DNA from: Aureimonas fodinaquatilis
GTDB taxonomy: Bacteria; Pseudomonadota; Alphaproteobacteria; Rhizobiales; Rhizobiaceae
Length of the DNA: 64,000 nt
Assembly (NCBI RefSeq): GCF_008369445.1
Contig: NZ_VTWH01000001.1
Coordinates: 62,001 to 126,000 of the forward strand
Direction of reading: 5' to 3'
The first letter of the stretch is position 1. Every line of letters begins with the position of its first letter. A program made the translations under genes and the position numbers. Positions 7,983-16,727 of the stretch are shown piece by piece. Below the pieces are notes generated by a model. It saw only the letters and a list, made by a program, of their open reading frames with translations. It had not been told where the DNA came from and searched no databases.

Positions 7983-10466
7983 GTGTCCGCAGCCACTTCG
8001 CTCGAAACGGATGGTCATGTGCCGCCCAGGGTTACGGTGGTGACGCCAACTTTCAACCGCGCCGACCTGATCCGCGAAACGATCGCCAGTGTGCTCGGCC
8101 AGACGTTTGAGGACTTCGAGTATCTCATCATCGATGATGGCTCGATGGATAATACGTACAGCGTCGTGCATTCCTACAGGGACAAGCGGGTGCGCTATTT
8201 CCGCCATGAAAACCGTGGCGAGGCAGGGTCTACCAATCGCGGCTGGGCGATGGCGCGCGGGGAGTATTTTGCAGTTCTGTCTTCCGACGATCCGGTCAGG
8301 CCGAAATGGCTGGAAAAATGCGTGAAGTTTATGGATGCCAACCCCGAAGTTCTGGTGGTTTATCCTGACTGGACAATGATAGACGCAGCGTCCCAGCCAC
8401 TTCGCGACATTGCGACCCTTGAATATGATCTGTCATCGATGGTGGCGTGGTTCAGCCCGTTTCCGGGGCCAGGGGCCATCATTCGCCGATCTGCCGTGCG
8501 CGATATTCTGGAGCTGCGCAATCCGGACTATCGTTATGCGCCGGATCTGGATTGCTGGCTTCGGCTGGCACTGCGCGGGCCATTCTCTCGCCTGCCGGAA
8601 AATCTGGCCTGCTGGCGCGAGCATCAAGGCTCCATCACCGTGGCGGACCGTTCCCGCGCGCGTGCAAAAGAAATTGTTCAGATTGCAGAAAAATTTTTCG
8701 ACCGGCCCGATGTGCCTGACGAGCTGCAGCGGTTGAAGCCATATGCATTATCGCGGGCGCATTCCACTGCGGCTTATGTGTACAGCGATGTCAGCCCGTT
8801 GCGTGCAGCGTTCAGCATTCGGCAGGCTTACAAAGCCTCGCCGGTTGAGCCGGAAGATATGCCAACCTATTTCCGGCGCTATCCCAGGCCGGACAGGCAG
8901 GCGCTCATGCGCCTTGCAAAAGCCAGCGCCAAATTTCACCTGAAACCTTATGTGCGCAAGGGATGGCGGTTGCTGCCACAGCAGGTGCGAACCACCATTT
9001 TTTCGTCGATGCGTCAGGCAGGGCTTTGGCCCGTGGCCATACCGGTGCCTGAGCCGGAACACGCGCACCCACATGCGCAGGCGGGCCATACTGTTGATGT
9101 GCCGATGGCAGCGCTTCCTGTGGCCTTACTGCCGGGGCAGAACCCGGTCGCATCACCGGAAGATGCGGCAAGATTGCGGGCTCTGGTGCCGATTTTGCGC
9201 AAGGATCTGTTGCAGTTGCAACAGACTGTCAGCCCGCTATCGCCAACCGACAATATGCTGGCGCGGCTGAACCGAAAGCTGACAACGCCCGCCATTTCCG
9301 GACTTGGAAGCACCATTCTGAAGGCGCTGGATCGGCTTCCATCAACCGTTGATCATATGGTGATTGTGCCCAGAATGAGTACAATTGGAGGCTCTGAGAC
9401 GGTCACGAGCCGATTGTTGGCTGTGCTCGCCGAACAGTTCGATGTTGATCGGTTGTGCATTATCTCGCCCGATCTGAACGAGAACGGCGATGTTCGCTCC
9501 CATATGGGCATAAAAGCCTTGTCCTTCACCGGCCTGGACAAGGATTTGCTGCAGGCTGACCGCGAGGATATTCTCGACCGGCTGCTCATCCAGTTGCGGC
9601 CGCGGCGCCTGCATTGCATCAATTCCTATGTCGGGTGGAGAAATCTGCGCGAGCGCGCTGGCCAATACGCGGTGGATAGCGCGATCTACACCAATATCTA
9701 CAGCGATATCAGGCTGAAGGATGGGTCTCCTGCTGCAGGGTTTTATTACGATTTCCTGCCGCATTGCATGGAGCATATGACCGCTATCATGGCGGACAAC
9801 CAGGTGATTGCGGACAAGCTCTGCAAAAATTTCGGCCTGTCGGAAAGCCAGCGTGAAAAGCTGCACATCATCCGAACTCCGGTGATTGGCTTTGCCGATA
9901 AAGACCCGAAAGCCGAGTTGCGGCGTTTTCGCCACCAATCCAGCGAGCGCTCCTTGTGGCTCAGCCGGATTGCGCCGGAAAAGCGGCTTGATGTGTTGGC
10001 CACCATTGCGCACGATTGTCCGGATCGTCAGTTCAAGGTCTATGGCGCAACCAACAACCAGAATGTTGACATGTCCCGCCTTCAGGCGGAGCGCAACATC
10101 GATGTTTGCGGAGAGTTCCAGGATCTCGATGCAATTCCATATGACGAATTTGACTCTTACATCTTCACAACCTCCGGCGAAGGCATGCCGATTTCACTTC
10201 TGGAAATGGTTGCCAAAGGTCTGCCGATCGTTGCCCCGGATGTTGGCGGTATCAGCGAGCTGATTGGGCCTGACACCGGCTGGTTGATGAGCGACCAGGA
10301 GGCAGATGAAGAATATGTTGACGCGTTGAAGACCATTCACCGCAACCCCAAAGAGGCTGAACGCAGGGTCAAGGCTGCCCAGACCTATCTTCTGGCGAAC
10401 CACAGTCGCAAAGCTTTCCACAAAGCGCTGGAGGCTGTGCCGCACTACCTGGGAGACGGCCAGTGA
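7983..10466 (+). CDS. Bifunctional glycosyltransferase (GT2-like N-terminus, GT4-like C-terminus)
   Basis: An 827-residue protein with two glycosyltransferase modules. The N-terminal module is GT-A/GT2: VTPTFNRADLI, the IIDDGSMDNT motif, and SSDDP in place of the DXD element. The C-terminal third is GT-B/GT4: IVPRMSTIGGSE at its start, WLSRIAPEKRLD as the donor-domain strand, and the EX7E-like segment GEGMPISLLEMVAKGLPIV. The GTG at 7983 is chosen because AAGGGG lies nine bases upstream; the GTG at 7974 would touch that site. It is the first gene of a tightly packed cluster, next gene overlapping by four bases. It likely adds two successive sugars to a surface glycan in the cytoplasm. Confidence 0.85.
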   Translation: MSAATSLETDGHVPPRVTVVTPTFNRADLIRETIASVLGQTFEDFEYLIIDDGSMDNTYSVVHSYRDKRVRYFRHENRGEAGSTNRGWAMARGEYFAVLSSDDPVRPKWLEKCVKFMDANPEVLVVYPDWTMIDAASQPLRDIATLEYDLSSMVAWFSPFPGPGAIIRRSAVRDILELRNPDYRYAPDLDCWLRLALRGPFSRLPENLACWREHQGSITVADRSRARAKEIVQIAEKFFDRPDVPDELQRLKPYALSRAHSTAAYVYSDVSPLRAAFSIRQAYKASPVEPEDMPTYFRRYPRPDRQALMRLAKASAKFHLKPYVRKGWRLLPQQVRTTIFSSMRQAGLWPVAIPVPEPEHAHPHAQAGHTVDVPMAALPVALLPGQNPVASPEDAARLRALVPILRKDLLQLQQTVSPLSPTDNMLARLNRKLTTPAISGLGSTILKALDRLPSTVDHMVIVPRMSTIGGSETVTSRLLAVLAEQFDVDRLCIISPDLNENGDVRSHMGIKALSFTGLDKDLLQADREDILDRLLIQLRPRRLHCINSYVGWRNLRERAGQYAVDSAIYTNIYSDIRLKDGSPAAGFYYDFLPHCMEHMTAIMADNQVIADKLCKNFGLSESQREKLHIIRTPVIGFADKDPKAELRRFRHQSSERSLWLSRIAPEKRLDVLATIAHDCPDRQFKVYGATNNQNVDMSRLQAERNIDVCGEFQDLDAIPYDEFDSYIFTTSGEGMPISLLEMVAKGLPIVAPDVGGISELIGPDTGWLMSDQEADEEYVDALKTIHRNPKEAERRVKAAQTYLLANHSRKAFHKALEAVPHYLGDGQ

Positions 10467-11203
10467 GCGCTCCAGACATTTCGGTTGTTGTTTTTGCCGG
10501 TACATCCCAACCAGAGCTTCATGCCAGCCTGCTGGCCGCTGAACGTGCAATTGCGGCGCTGCGCGAAAAAAACGGCTCGGCGGAATTGCTGGTCGTTCTG
10601 AACAATGCATCACCGGCAGTTCTGGAACTTGCGCAGGAAAAGGGGCGATCCGGCGTTGGCCTGCTTTATGCAGGCGAAAGGGATTTGGGTGCAGCCAGAC
10701 AGCTTGCCGTTGCAGCCGTGAACGGACGCTACGTTTCCATGCAGGAAGCAGGCGATATGTTTTCGGCCAACTGGCTGACTGAAGCGTGGCTGGTTGCGCG
10801 TAAGGAAGGGCAAAAAACTTCAGTCTGGCGCCCCGAGGTGATTGTCGGCTGCGGTCAGGACTTTTTCCTGGATGAAGGCCTGTATGCCCGGTTGCAAACT
10901 CCGGCGATCTGCAATGAGACCTCCGCCCGGTTGTTGCTGGAGGACCTCTACGCCCCGGCATTTCTGGCGCGCCGTGAGCTTTTGTTGAAAACGCCATTTC
11001 CAATTGCTGACACACGTCGGGGTTGGGGGGATGTTGACGCCTGGTGGACAGCGAATGCTGTGGGAAATGGCCATCCACAATCTATCGTCAACGAGACATT
11101 TCTTTATCGGTGGAACAGGGGTGAGCCGGGCCTTCGCCAAACGCGGATCGGGCCTGGCGGCTTGTCGCTCGATACGCTGGCAACCCATGAGAGGAGAGGC
11201 TGA
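10463..11203 (+). CDS. GT2-like glycosyltransferase, small and divergent
   Basis: A 246-residue protein with a GT-A-like N-terminal half: ISVVVFAGTSQPELHASLLAAERA, then LLVVLNNAS and the helix DLGAARQLAVAAVNGRYVSM where GT2 enzymes place the nucleotide-sugar site. The usual DXD is replaced by QEAGD. A WGDVDAWWTANAVGNG segment resembles the acceptor-side helix of GT2 enzymes. The GTG start overlaps the previous stop by four bases (GTGA), indicating translational coupling. Function as a transferase is inferred from fold-like motifs and neighbours; an inactive or accessory GT is possible. Confidence 0.6.
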   Translation: MSAPDISVVVFAGTSQPELHASLLAAERAIAALREKNGSAELLVVLNNASPAVLELAQEKGRSGVGLLYAGERDLGAARQLAVAAVNGRYVSMQEAGDMFSANWLTEAWLVARKEGQKTSVWRPEVIVGCGQDFFLDEGLYARLQTPAICNETSARLLLEDLYAPAFLARRELLLKTPFPIADTRRGWGDVDAWWTANAVGNGHPQSIVNETFLYRWNRGEPGLRQTRIGPGGLSLDTLATHERRG

Positions 11204-12138
11204 TGCGCGCTCTGATAACAGGGGCAACCGGCTTTCTTGGCGGGGCGCTTGCCCGGCATCTGGCAGGCAGCGGCTGGTCGGTGGTGGCGCTGGGTCGCCG
11301 TCCTGCACAGGTGGAAACTCTGATCACCGAAGCCTGTGATGACACTGCCCGGCTTTATGAAGCGTTGGATCAGGTTCGGCCTGATGTCGTGTTCCACCTT
11401 GCGGGGGCGGCAACCGGTTCACCGGACGAGATGGAGCGGGTGAATGTCGGGTTTGCCGCAGCTCTGTTGAATGCAGCGAGGCAGATGCGGCATGTGCCGA
11501 AAATTGTGCTGGCCGGCACGGCTGCCGAATATGGTGAAGTGTCGCCGCTGGTGATGCCTGTTGAAGAGCATCACATCTGCGCGCCGGTAAACGCATACGG
11601 ACGCACAAAACTGCGCCAGACAGAGCTTGGTCTGGAAGCATTTGCCGCAGGTATTCCGGTGTTCCTGCCAAGGTTGTTCAACATTGTCGGGCCGGACATG
11701 GGCGCCCATTTGAGCCTTGGCCGCTTTGCGCGCAGCATTGTGGATCTGGGCCCGCGCGGCGGCAGGCTGGTCACCGGGCCGCTTCAGGCGGAGCGCGATT
11801 TTGTGGCCGTGGGTGATGTTGTGGAAACGCTGGTCACCCTGACGAACCAACCGGATAGTGCCGGACAGATCGTCAATTTCTGTTCGGGGAATAGCGTGAG
11901 CATTGGCTACATGCTTGATCTTTTGATTGATGCGTCCGGTGCACCGGTTTCCACGATGATAGACCCGGCCATTGGCGGGGTGAACGCAGTGAATGTGATG
12001 ATCGGATGCAACAAGCGCGCAGCGGCAATGGGCGTGGCTTTGCCCGTGCCCGATTATACGGCTGAAATGGCACGGCTGATGGAAAGCGCCTTGCAGGTGA
12101 CAGAGCAGCCCGCGGTTTTGAAGACAGGAACCCGATGA
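11203..12138 (+). CDS. NAD-dependent epimerase/dehydratase (extended SDR)
   Basis: A 311-residue nucleotide-sugar modifying enzyme of the extended SDR family. GATGFLG near residue 8 is the dinucleotide-binding motif, AGTAAEYG carries the serine/threonine region, and YGRTK supplies the catalytic Tyr-Lys pair. FLPRLFNIVGPDM and ERDFVAVGDVV are typical of GDP- or UDP-sugar epimerases and 4-reductases. The closest recognisable type is a GDP-4-keto-6-deoxy-mannose reductase-like enzyme, but the substrate is not certain. The ATG overlaps the stop of the upstream gene by one base, and its own end overlaps the next gene by four bases. Confidence 0.82.
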   Translation: MRALITGATGFLGGALARHLAGSGWSVVALGRRPAQVETLITEACDDTARLYEALDQVRPDVVFHLAGAATGSPDEMERVNVGFAAALLNAARQMRHVPKIVLAGTAAEYGEVSPLVMPVEEHHICAPVNAYGRTKLRQTELGLEAFAAGIPVFLPRLFNIVGPDMGAHLSLGRFARSIVDLGPRGGRLVTGPLQAERDFVAVGDVVETLVTLTNQPDSAGQIVNFCSGNSVSIGYMLDLLIDASGAPVSTMIDPAIGGVNAVNVMIGCNKRAAAMGVALPVPDYTAEMARLMESALQVTEQPAVLKTGTR

Positions 12139-12596
12139 AATTGGCCAAAGGCGAACCGGAAATTCAGTCGGTGCTACTTGATGTCCGTGAAGGCGGGGGC
12201 ATGCGTGGTTTTCATCTTCTGGGCTGTGCGGCAGAGATGCTGCGCATGGGCGCCCAAGTTGAGTTCTGGGCGCTGAAAGATGACAATCCCGATGTCGGAC
12301 TTGCACTGGCTCTGATGCGCGCAGACACCGGCCAGCTTGTGCCGCGTTGGGATGTCAATGTGGCATCAAAACGCTTTTCAGTGTTTCTCAGCATGGCCGA
12401 TATCATGCCCGCTGACAAAAAATTCAAGGCGGCTTGCCGCTTGTCACGGCATGCGCTGGTAGGTCTGATGTTTCCTTTCCACACGCACAATTCCACGTCC
12501 AGACTGACGGTCATGAGCGGGCACGATATTTCGGCTTTTGCTCAAAAGTCATACGACTGTCTGGCGCAAAAACGACGCGGGTTCTGGCCGCTGTAA
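12135..12596 (+). CDS. Small hypothetical protein of the glycan cluster (possibly frameshifted)
   Basis: A 153-residue protein that I do not recognise. It begins with an ATGA overlap with the epimerase gene, so it is translated as part of the operon. The segment REGGGMRGFHLLGCAAEMLRMGA and the following GAQVEFWALKDD look like a short alpha/beta protein. The C-terminus ends abruptly at TAA 12594-12596. In another frame the same DNA encodes a basic tail ending at 12631, ten bases before the next start; one extra A in the A5 run at 12568-12572 would join the two. It could therefore be a truncated or frameshifted gene. Confidence 0.6.
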   Translation: MKLAKGEPEIQSVLLDVREGGGMRGFHLLGCAAEMLRMGAQVEFWALKDDNPDVGLALALMRADTGQLVPRWDVNVASKRFSVFLSMADIMPADKKFKAACRLSRHALVGLMFPFHTHNSTSRLTVMSGHDISAFAQKSYDCLAQKRRGFWPL

Positions 12597-12640
12597 GGCG
12601 AAAAATGGGCGTCCGGAAGATTCGGTTTTAAGGCAGGTTT

Positions 12641-13846
12641 ATGAAACGTTTGCTCATCGTTGGCATGACCAACAGCCCGCATCTGCACCGCTGGTTGCGA
12701 ATGATCGAGTCCCCGGATTTGTCGATCGTCGTCTTCCCGTCCATTGCCGATCTGGCCGTATCCAGCTCTGATTTTCAGAAGATCGGGCTTGATCGCGTTC
12801 GCAAAACCCTGCCCGCGGGCATTTTTGAGGTGCGCGGGCGCGATGGGCGCGACGAAAACAGCGTCGATGAAGATACCAAATGGCGCTATGTGCCCGTCAG
12901 CCACCATTTCATGGCATTGGACAGCCTGTCGAGCCCGCACCGCCTGATGCAATGTATCGAACAGTTTCAACCAGATATCATTCACAGCATGGAAACCCAG
13001 ATGGCGGGCTATCTGGTGTTGGAAGCCTTGCGGCGAAAGCCGTATAAGGCGCCGTGGGTTCACTCCACCTGGGGGAGCGACATTTTTCTGTATGGGCGCA
13101 TCAGGGAACACAAGCGCAGACTGCGTGAAACCTTCTCACAAATTGACATTCATCTGGCAGATTGCGCACGCGACAAGGAACTGGCGGCGGCTTACGGCTA
13201 CACCGGGCCGGAAATGCCAATCATTCCCTCATCCGGCGGCATAGATGTGGATAAGGTTGCGGCGCTGGCAACCGTCCGGCCCTCACAGAGGCGGCGCATC
13301 CTGATCAAAGGCTATCACAACTGGGCCGGGCGCAATCTGCTGGCTCTATCGGCAGTTGTTCTGGCACAAGCAGAGTTGCGGGATTATGAAATTCTGGTTC
13401 TTGCTGCAGAGCCCGACATGCAGGAATGGGCCGGGATTATGGCCAATCGCACCAATCTGAACATCCGGGCGCTGGATCGACATATTCACCAGGAAACGGT
13501 GTTGCATGATCTGGCATCTTCGCGCGCCGTTATTTCGCTGGGAATTTCGGACGGACTGGCAACCACGGTTCTGGAAGCCATGGCCGTCGGGGCATTTCCA
13601 ATCCAGAGCCGCGCCGGTTGTGCTGCGGACTGGTTTGGCGACGGCGAAGGTGGGCTGACGGTTGATGTCAACAACACACGCAATGTTGCCGATGCAATCA
13701 TAAAAATGGCTAAGGACGATGCTCTGGTGGACCGAGCGGCGGAGAGAAACCTGAAAATCATCCGCGAAGGCTGGAATCGCATTCACAACGGTGATCTGGT
13801 CAGGCAAATATACGAAAAAACCATGGAAACAGCAGCGGCCAAATGA
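12641..13846 (+). CDS. Glycosyltransferase (GT-B fold, family 4-like)
   Basis: A 401-residue protein with the two-domain GT-B layout. The N-terminal half begins MKRLLIVGMTNSPHLHRWLR and contains the acceptor-side PDIIHSMETQMAGY. The linker PIIPSSGGID precedes a donor domain with RRRILIKGYHN and the C-terminal SLGISDGLATTVLEAMAVGAFPI, where an acidic residue occupies the family's conserved EX7E position. The start ATG has AAGGCAGGT upstream. It overlaps the next gene by four bases. The likely role is assembly of the same surface glycan as its neighbours. Confidence 0.82.
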   Translation: MKRLLIVGMTNSPHLHRWLRMIESPDLSIVVFPSIADLAVSSSDFQKIGLDRVRKTLPAGIFEVRGRDGRDENSVDEDTKWRYVPVSHHFMALDSLSSPHRLMQCIEQFQPDIIHSMETQMAGYLVLEALRRKPYKAPWVHSTWGSDIFLYGRIREHKRRLRETFSQIDIHLADCARDKELAAAYGYTGPEMPIIPSSGGIDVDKVAALATVRPSQRRRILIKGYHNWAGRNLLALSAVVLAQAELRDYEILVLAAEPDMQEWAGIMANRTNLNIRALDRHIHQETVLHDLASSRAVISLGISDGLATTVLEAMAVGAFPIQSRAGCAADWFGDGEGGLTVDVNNTRNVADAIIKMAKDDALVDRAAERNLKIIREGWNRIHNGDLVRQIYEKTMETAAAK

Positions 13847-14991
13847 AAAAACCCAGTCCTGAACTGCCCGCACCACCAAGTGAGAATTGGGTTTACGACG
13901 ATGCTATTGCTTATGAAAACGCAATGCTCGCGCATGCCGGACAGTATGGGAAAACGGCTGAGATATTGTCCAGTCTCAGCATGTCTGCGGCGAGGCGATG
14001 TGCGTATCGCACAAGTCTGGACTGGTTGAGTGAGGGGCTAGAGCTCTGGCCTGAAATTGACCATCCGGTAATGGGCGTTTCAGCTCGTGTCAGTTTGATT
14101 CAGACAGCGGTGCATTGCGGTGTGCACGAAAAGGCCAATGCGGTTCTCAAGGAACTGGCCGATCATCCGCACATCATTCAACCCGCCAGCGCAGATTCCT
14201 TTGCTTACTCATTTCGCGGAACTGGCCTGCAACCCGGCGCGAGGGAAATGTTAGCGCGGTGCCTGGAGGTGTTTGAGCCAAACTCTCCGTGGATTGAGGC
14301 GTTCAGGATACTGCATCAGGAATATGACAGCAGTTGTGAACTGGCCTCGGCGGTCAAGCTGATCTCGATTGGCAATGGTTGCTATGGCTGGTTGCAGGCA
14401 AACCGCTACATGCTCCGCTTTGCCGAACCGGATGACTGTCTGGTGCCGTTCAACATGTCGGTGTTTCCGCTGGCAGGTATGATTGCAGCCCTTTCCGATG
14501 GTCTGGCCGGCTTTGACGATGCTAGCCAGTATTCCACTGCTTCGGTTTACCGATCTGTTCCCATGGTTCGTCACAAGCGCTACACGGCTTTGTTCAATCA
14601 TGAATGCGACACCTTCTTTCTTGAAGATGATGCCGCGCCCCTTCGCGCGTTCTATTCGCAGCGAGCCGCCAGTTTTCTGAAAAAGCAGTGCATTGGGCCT
14701 CGGGTTTATGTCTGCATTCAGTCCGATTTCGCCAATCTTGAAGACGTTGAGCAAGCGCTTGCCGGCCTGATGCAGGATGATGAATATTTGCTGCTTTTCA
14801 TCAGCTATCAGTTTGGGGCGTGCCCGGATATGCCGGCCAAAAGACTTCCGACAACCCGTCTTGTTCATATTCCGCTTCCGGAAACGGGCTTTAACTGGAG
14901 TGTCAGCGACAGGACAGCAGCAGGTGTGCGTTATGACCTCGCCATGCGTGCGGCCATGCGTCATGCGATGTTGGAAGTGGCGGAACTGTGA
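13843..14991 (+). CDS. DUF1796-like putative cysteine-peptidase-fold protein
   Basis: A 382-residue protein. The N-terminal 160 residues look helical, TPR-like (AYENAMLAHAGQYGKTAEIL; SLDWLSEGLELWPE). From about residue 165 the pattern ISIGNGCYGWLQANRYMLR, then PFNMSVFPLAGMIAAL, HECDTFFLED and FLKKQCIGPRVYVCIQ resembles DUF1796, a family described as papain-like, often in polysaccharide loci. The Cys in GNGCYG and the His in NHECD would match the proposed Cys/His pair. The family link is my reading of the motif pattern and needs a profile search. It overlaps both neighbours by four bases. Confidence 0.55.
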   Translation: MKKPSPELPAPPSENWVYDDAIAYENAMLAHAGQYGKTAEILSSLSMSAARRCAYRTSLDWLSEGLELWPEIDHPVMGVSARVSLIQTAVHCGVHEKANAVLKELADHPHIIQPASADSFAYSFRGTGLQPGAREMLARCLEVFEPNSPWIEAFRILHQEYDSSCELASAVKLISIGNGCYGWLQANRYMLRFAEPDDCLVPFNMSVFPLAGMIAALSDGLAGFDDASQYSTASVYRSVPMVRHKRYTALFNHECDTFFLEDDAAPLRAFYSQRAASFLKKQCIGPRVYVCIQSDFANLEDVEQALAGLMQDDEYLLLFISYQFGACPDMPAKRLPTTRLVHIPLPETGFNWSVSDRTAAGVRYDLAMRAAMRHAMLEVAEL

Positions 14992-16601
14992 GCCAGAACC
15001 GTTTCCTCCAGCGGCTGAATGACCGGTTCGAACATGAGCCGGAACGGCTGTTCGCCAGGTTCTGGCAGGGAGACGAGCGCCACGATCTGACCTATGGCGA
15101 ACTTTCCCGGCGGGTTGGAGCTCACGCAAGGGCGTGGTCAGCGGCCGGAGTACAGGCAGGGGATATTGTCTTTATTATCCTGCCCCATGGGCCGGATCAA
15201 ATGTCTGCCTTTCTTGCAGCCATGTGGATTGGCGCGGTGCCCAGCTTTCTGCCGGGACCGAATGTCCGGCAGGATGCGGATTTGTATTGGCGGGCGCATG
15301 AACGTGTTTTTGCCCGCACACAGGCATCAGCCTTGCTCACAGAGCCGGCGCTGGCTCATGAGATCGCGGCAAAAATCAGCGGCGGTTCTGGTCTGAGTGT
15401 TCTGACGCCTGTGCATGCGGATCTTTGGACAAAAGCGGCTGCACCGGTTGAAATTGCAGAAGACGCCCCTGCATTGTTGCAGCATTCATCCGGCACAACC
15501 GGCCTGAAAAAGGGCGTTGTGCTGACCTATCATGCAATTGTCGAACAACTCGAAGCTTACGGCCCCGCTGTCGGGCTTGATGAAAATTCACGCATCGCAA
15601 GCTGGTTGCCGCTTTACCATGATATGGGCCTGGTTGCCTGCTTTCTGCTTCCGCTTTACAGCGGAGCGCAGTTGGAATCCCTGGATGCCTTCGCCTGGGT
15701 TTCCCGACCTGTGCTTCTGCTGGAAGCAATTGAAACAGCGGGCGCAACGCATTGCTGGCTGCCCAATTTCGCCTTTGCTCACCTGGCGCGAGCGGTTTCG
15801 CCTGCGGCAAAACATGATCTTTCCAGCATGCGTTGCTGGATAGGCTGTTCGGAGCCGAACCGGCCAGAGACATTCGAAGCATTTATCGAACGTTTCGATG
15901 TGCCGCCAAACACTTTGAGCGCCAGTTACGCCATGGCGGAAACGGTTTTCGCGGTGAGCCAGTCGGGTGGGCAGGCAGCTCCGCTTCATTTGCAGATTGC
16001 AGTTGAGAACGGGCGGGCACTGCCTGCCACAGGGGTTGGCAGCATTCGGCTGATCAGCAATGGCCGGCTTTTGCCTGGTGTTGAAATTGCCATTCTGCAG
16101 AATGGGTTGCTGCATCGGGAGGAAGGTGTTGTTGGCGAGATTTGCGTCAGAACCCCTTTCGATTTCCACGGATATTTCGCAGCGGAAACACCAGTTGCGA
16201 AGGTCGATGGTCTCTTCCGCACGGGGGATTCGGGTTTCATTCAAAATGGCGAAGTCTTTGTTCTCGGTCGGCTCAAAGACCTGATTATTGTGAACGGGCG
16301 CAACTTCCATGCGACCGATATTGAAACCGCAATGCACGATGTTTCCGGGGTGAAGCCGGGGCGATGCGTGGCGCTGGGCGTGGACAATGCGCTAACAGGG
16401 TCTCAGCAGATTGTCATTGTTGCGGAATCTGAAGGTGCAGCAGGACCAGACGTGTCGTCCATCAACCGTGCACTTCTGGCCGCATTTGGCGTTCCTGCCG
16501 CAGCCGTTAAAATTGTGCCTCCCGGGTGGATATGCAAATCCACGGCGGGAAAGATCGCGCGGTCAGATAATCTTTCAAAATATCTGGCTGAGTTCGTCTG
16601 A
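14988..16601 (+). CDS. AMP-dependent acyl ligase, fatty-acyl-AMP-ligase-like
   Basis: A 537-residue ANL-superfamily adenylating enzyme. The P-loop is HSSGTTGLKKGVVLT, followed by WLPLYHDMGLV, which is the motif typical of fatty acyl-AMP ligases that load acyl carrier proteins, then YAMAET (A5), FRTGDSGF (A7) and GRLKDLIIVNGRNFHATDIE (A8). The C-terminal lysine lies in KSTAGKIAR. FAALs activate a fatty acid as acyl-AMP for direct transfer to an ACP. A separate ACP gene lies about 130 bases downstream, making a ligase/carrier pair. Overlap of four bases with the upstream gene places it in the glycan operon. Confidence 0.85.
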   Translation: MSQNRFLQRLNDRFEHEPERLFARFWQGDERHDLTYGELSRRVGAHARAWSAAGVQAGDIVFIILPHGPDQMSAFLAAMWIGAVPSFLPGPNVRQDADLYWRAHERVFARTQASALLTEPALAHEIAAKISGGSGLSVLTPVHADLWTKAAAPVEIAEDAPALLQHSSGTTGLKKGVVLTYHAIVEQLEAYGPAVGLDENSRIASWLPLYHDMGLVACFLLPLYSGAQLESLDAFAWVSRPVLLLEAIETAGATHCWLPNFAFAHLARAVSPAAKHDLSSMRCWIGCSEPNRPETFEAFIERFDVPPNTLSASYAMAETVFAVSQSGGQAAPLHLQIAVENGRALPATGVGSIRLISNGRLLPGVEIAILQNGLLHREEGVVGEICVRTPFDFHGYFAAETPVAKVDGLFRTGDSGFIQNGEVFVLGRLKDLIIVNGRNFHATDIETAMHDVSGVKPGRCVALGVDNALTGSQQIVIVAESEGAAGPDVSSINRALLAAFGVPAAAVKIVPPGWICKSTAGKIARSDNLSKYLAEFV

Positions 16602-16620
16602 AAAGATTGTACAGATCGCC

Positions 16621-16714
16621 TCAGGTGATCCAGCGGTCACCTGAAATGATCCCACTTTTTGTTTTGTCGCATTGTCCTGGCTTTGAACCGTTCCGTTTCA
16701 AAGGGGAATGCTCC
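16621..16714 (-). repeat. Dispersed palindromic intergenic repeat, copy C
   Basis: TCAGGTGA (16621-16628) and TCACCTGA (16637-16644) form a perfect 8-bp inverted repeat. It is followed by TTTGTCGCATTGTCCTGG and an imperfect hairpin around CTTTGAACCG and CCGTTTCAAAG, then GGGAATGCTCC. The order of modules is that of the array at 58891-59271, opposite to copies A and B. It lies between the acyl ligase and ACP genes and supplies part of the ACP leader. Confidence 0.65.
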
Positions 16715-16727
16715 AGCGGGTGATGAT

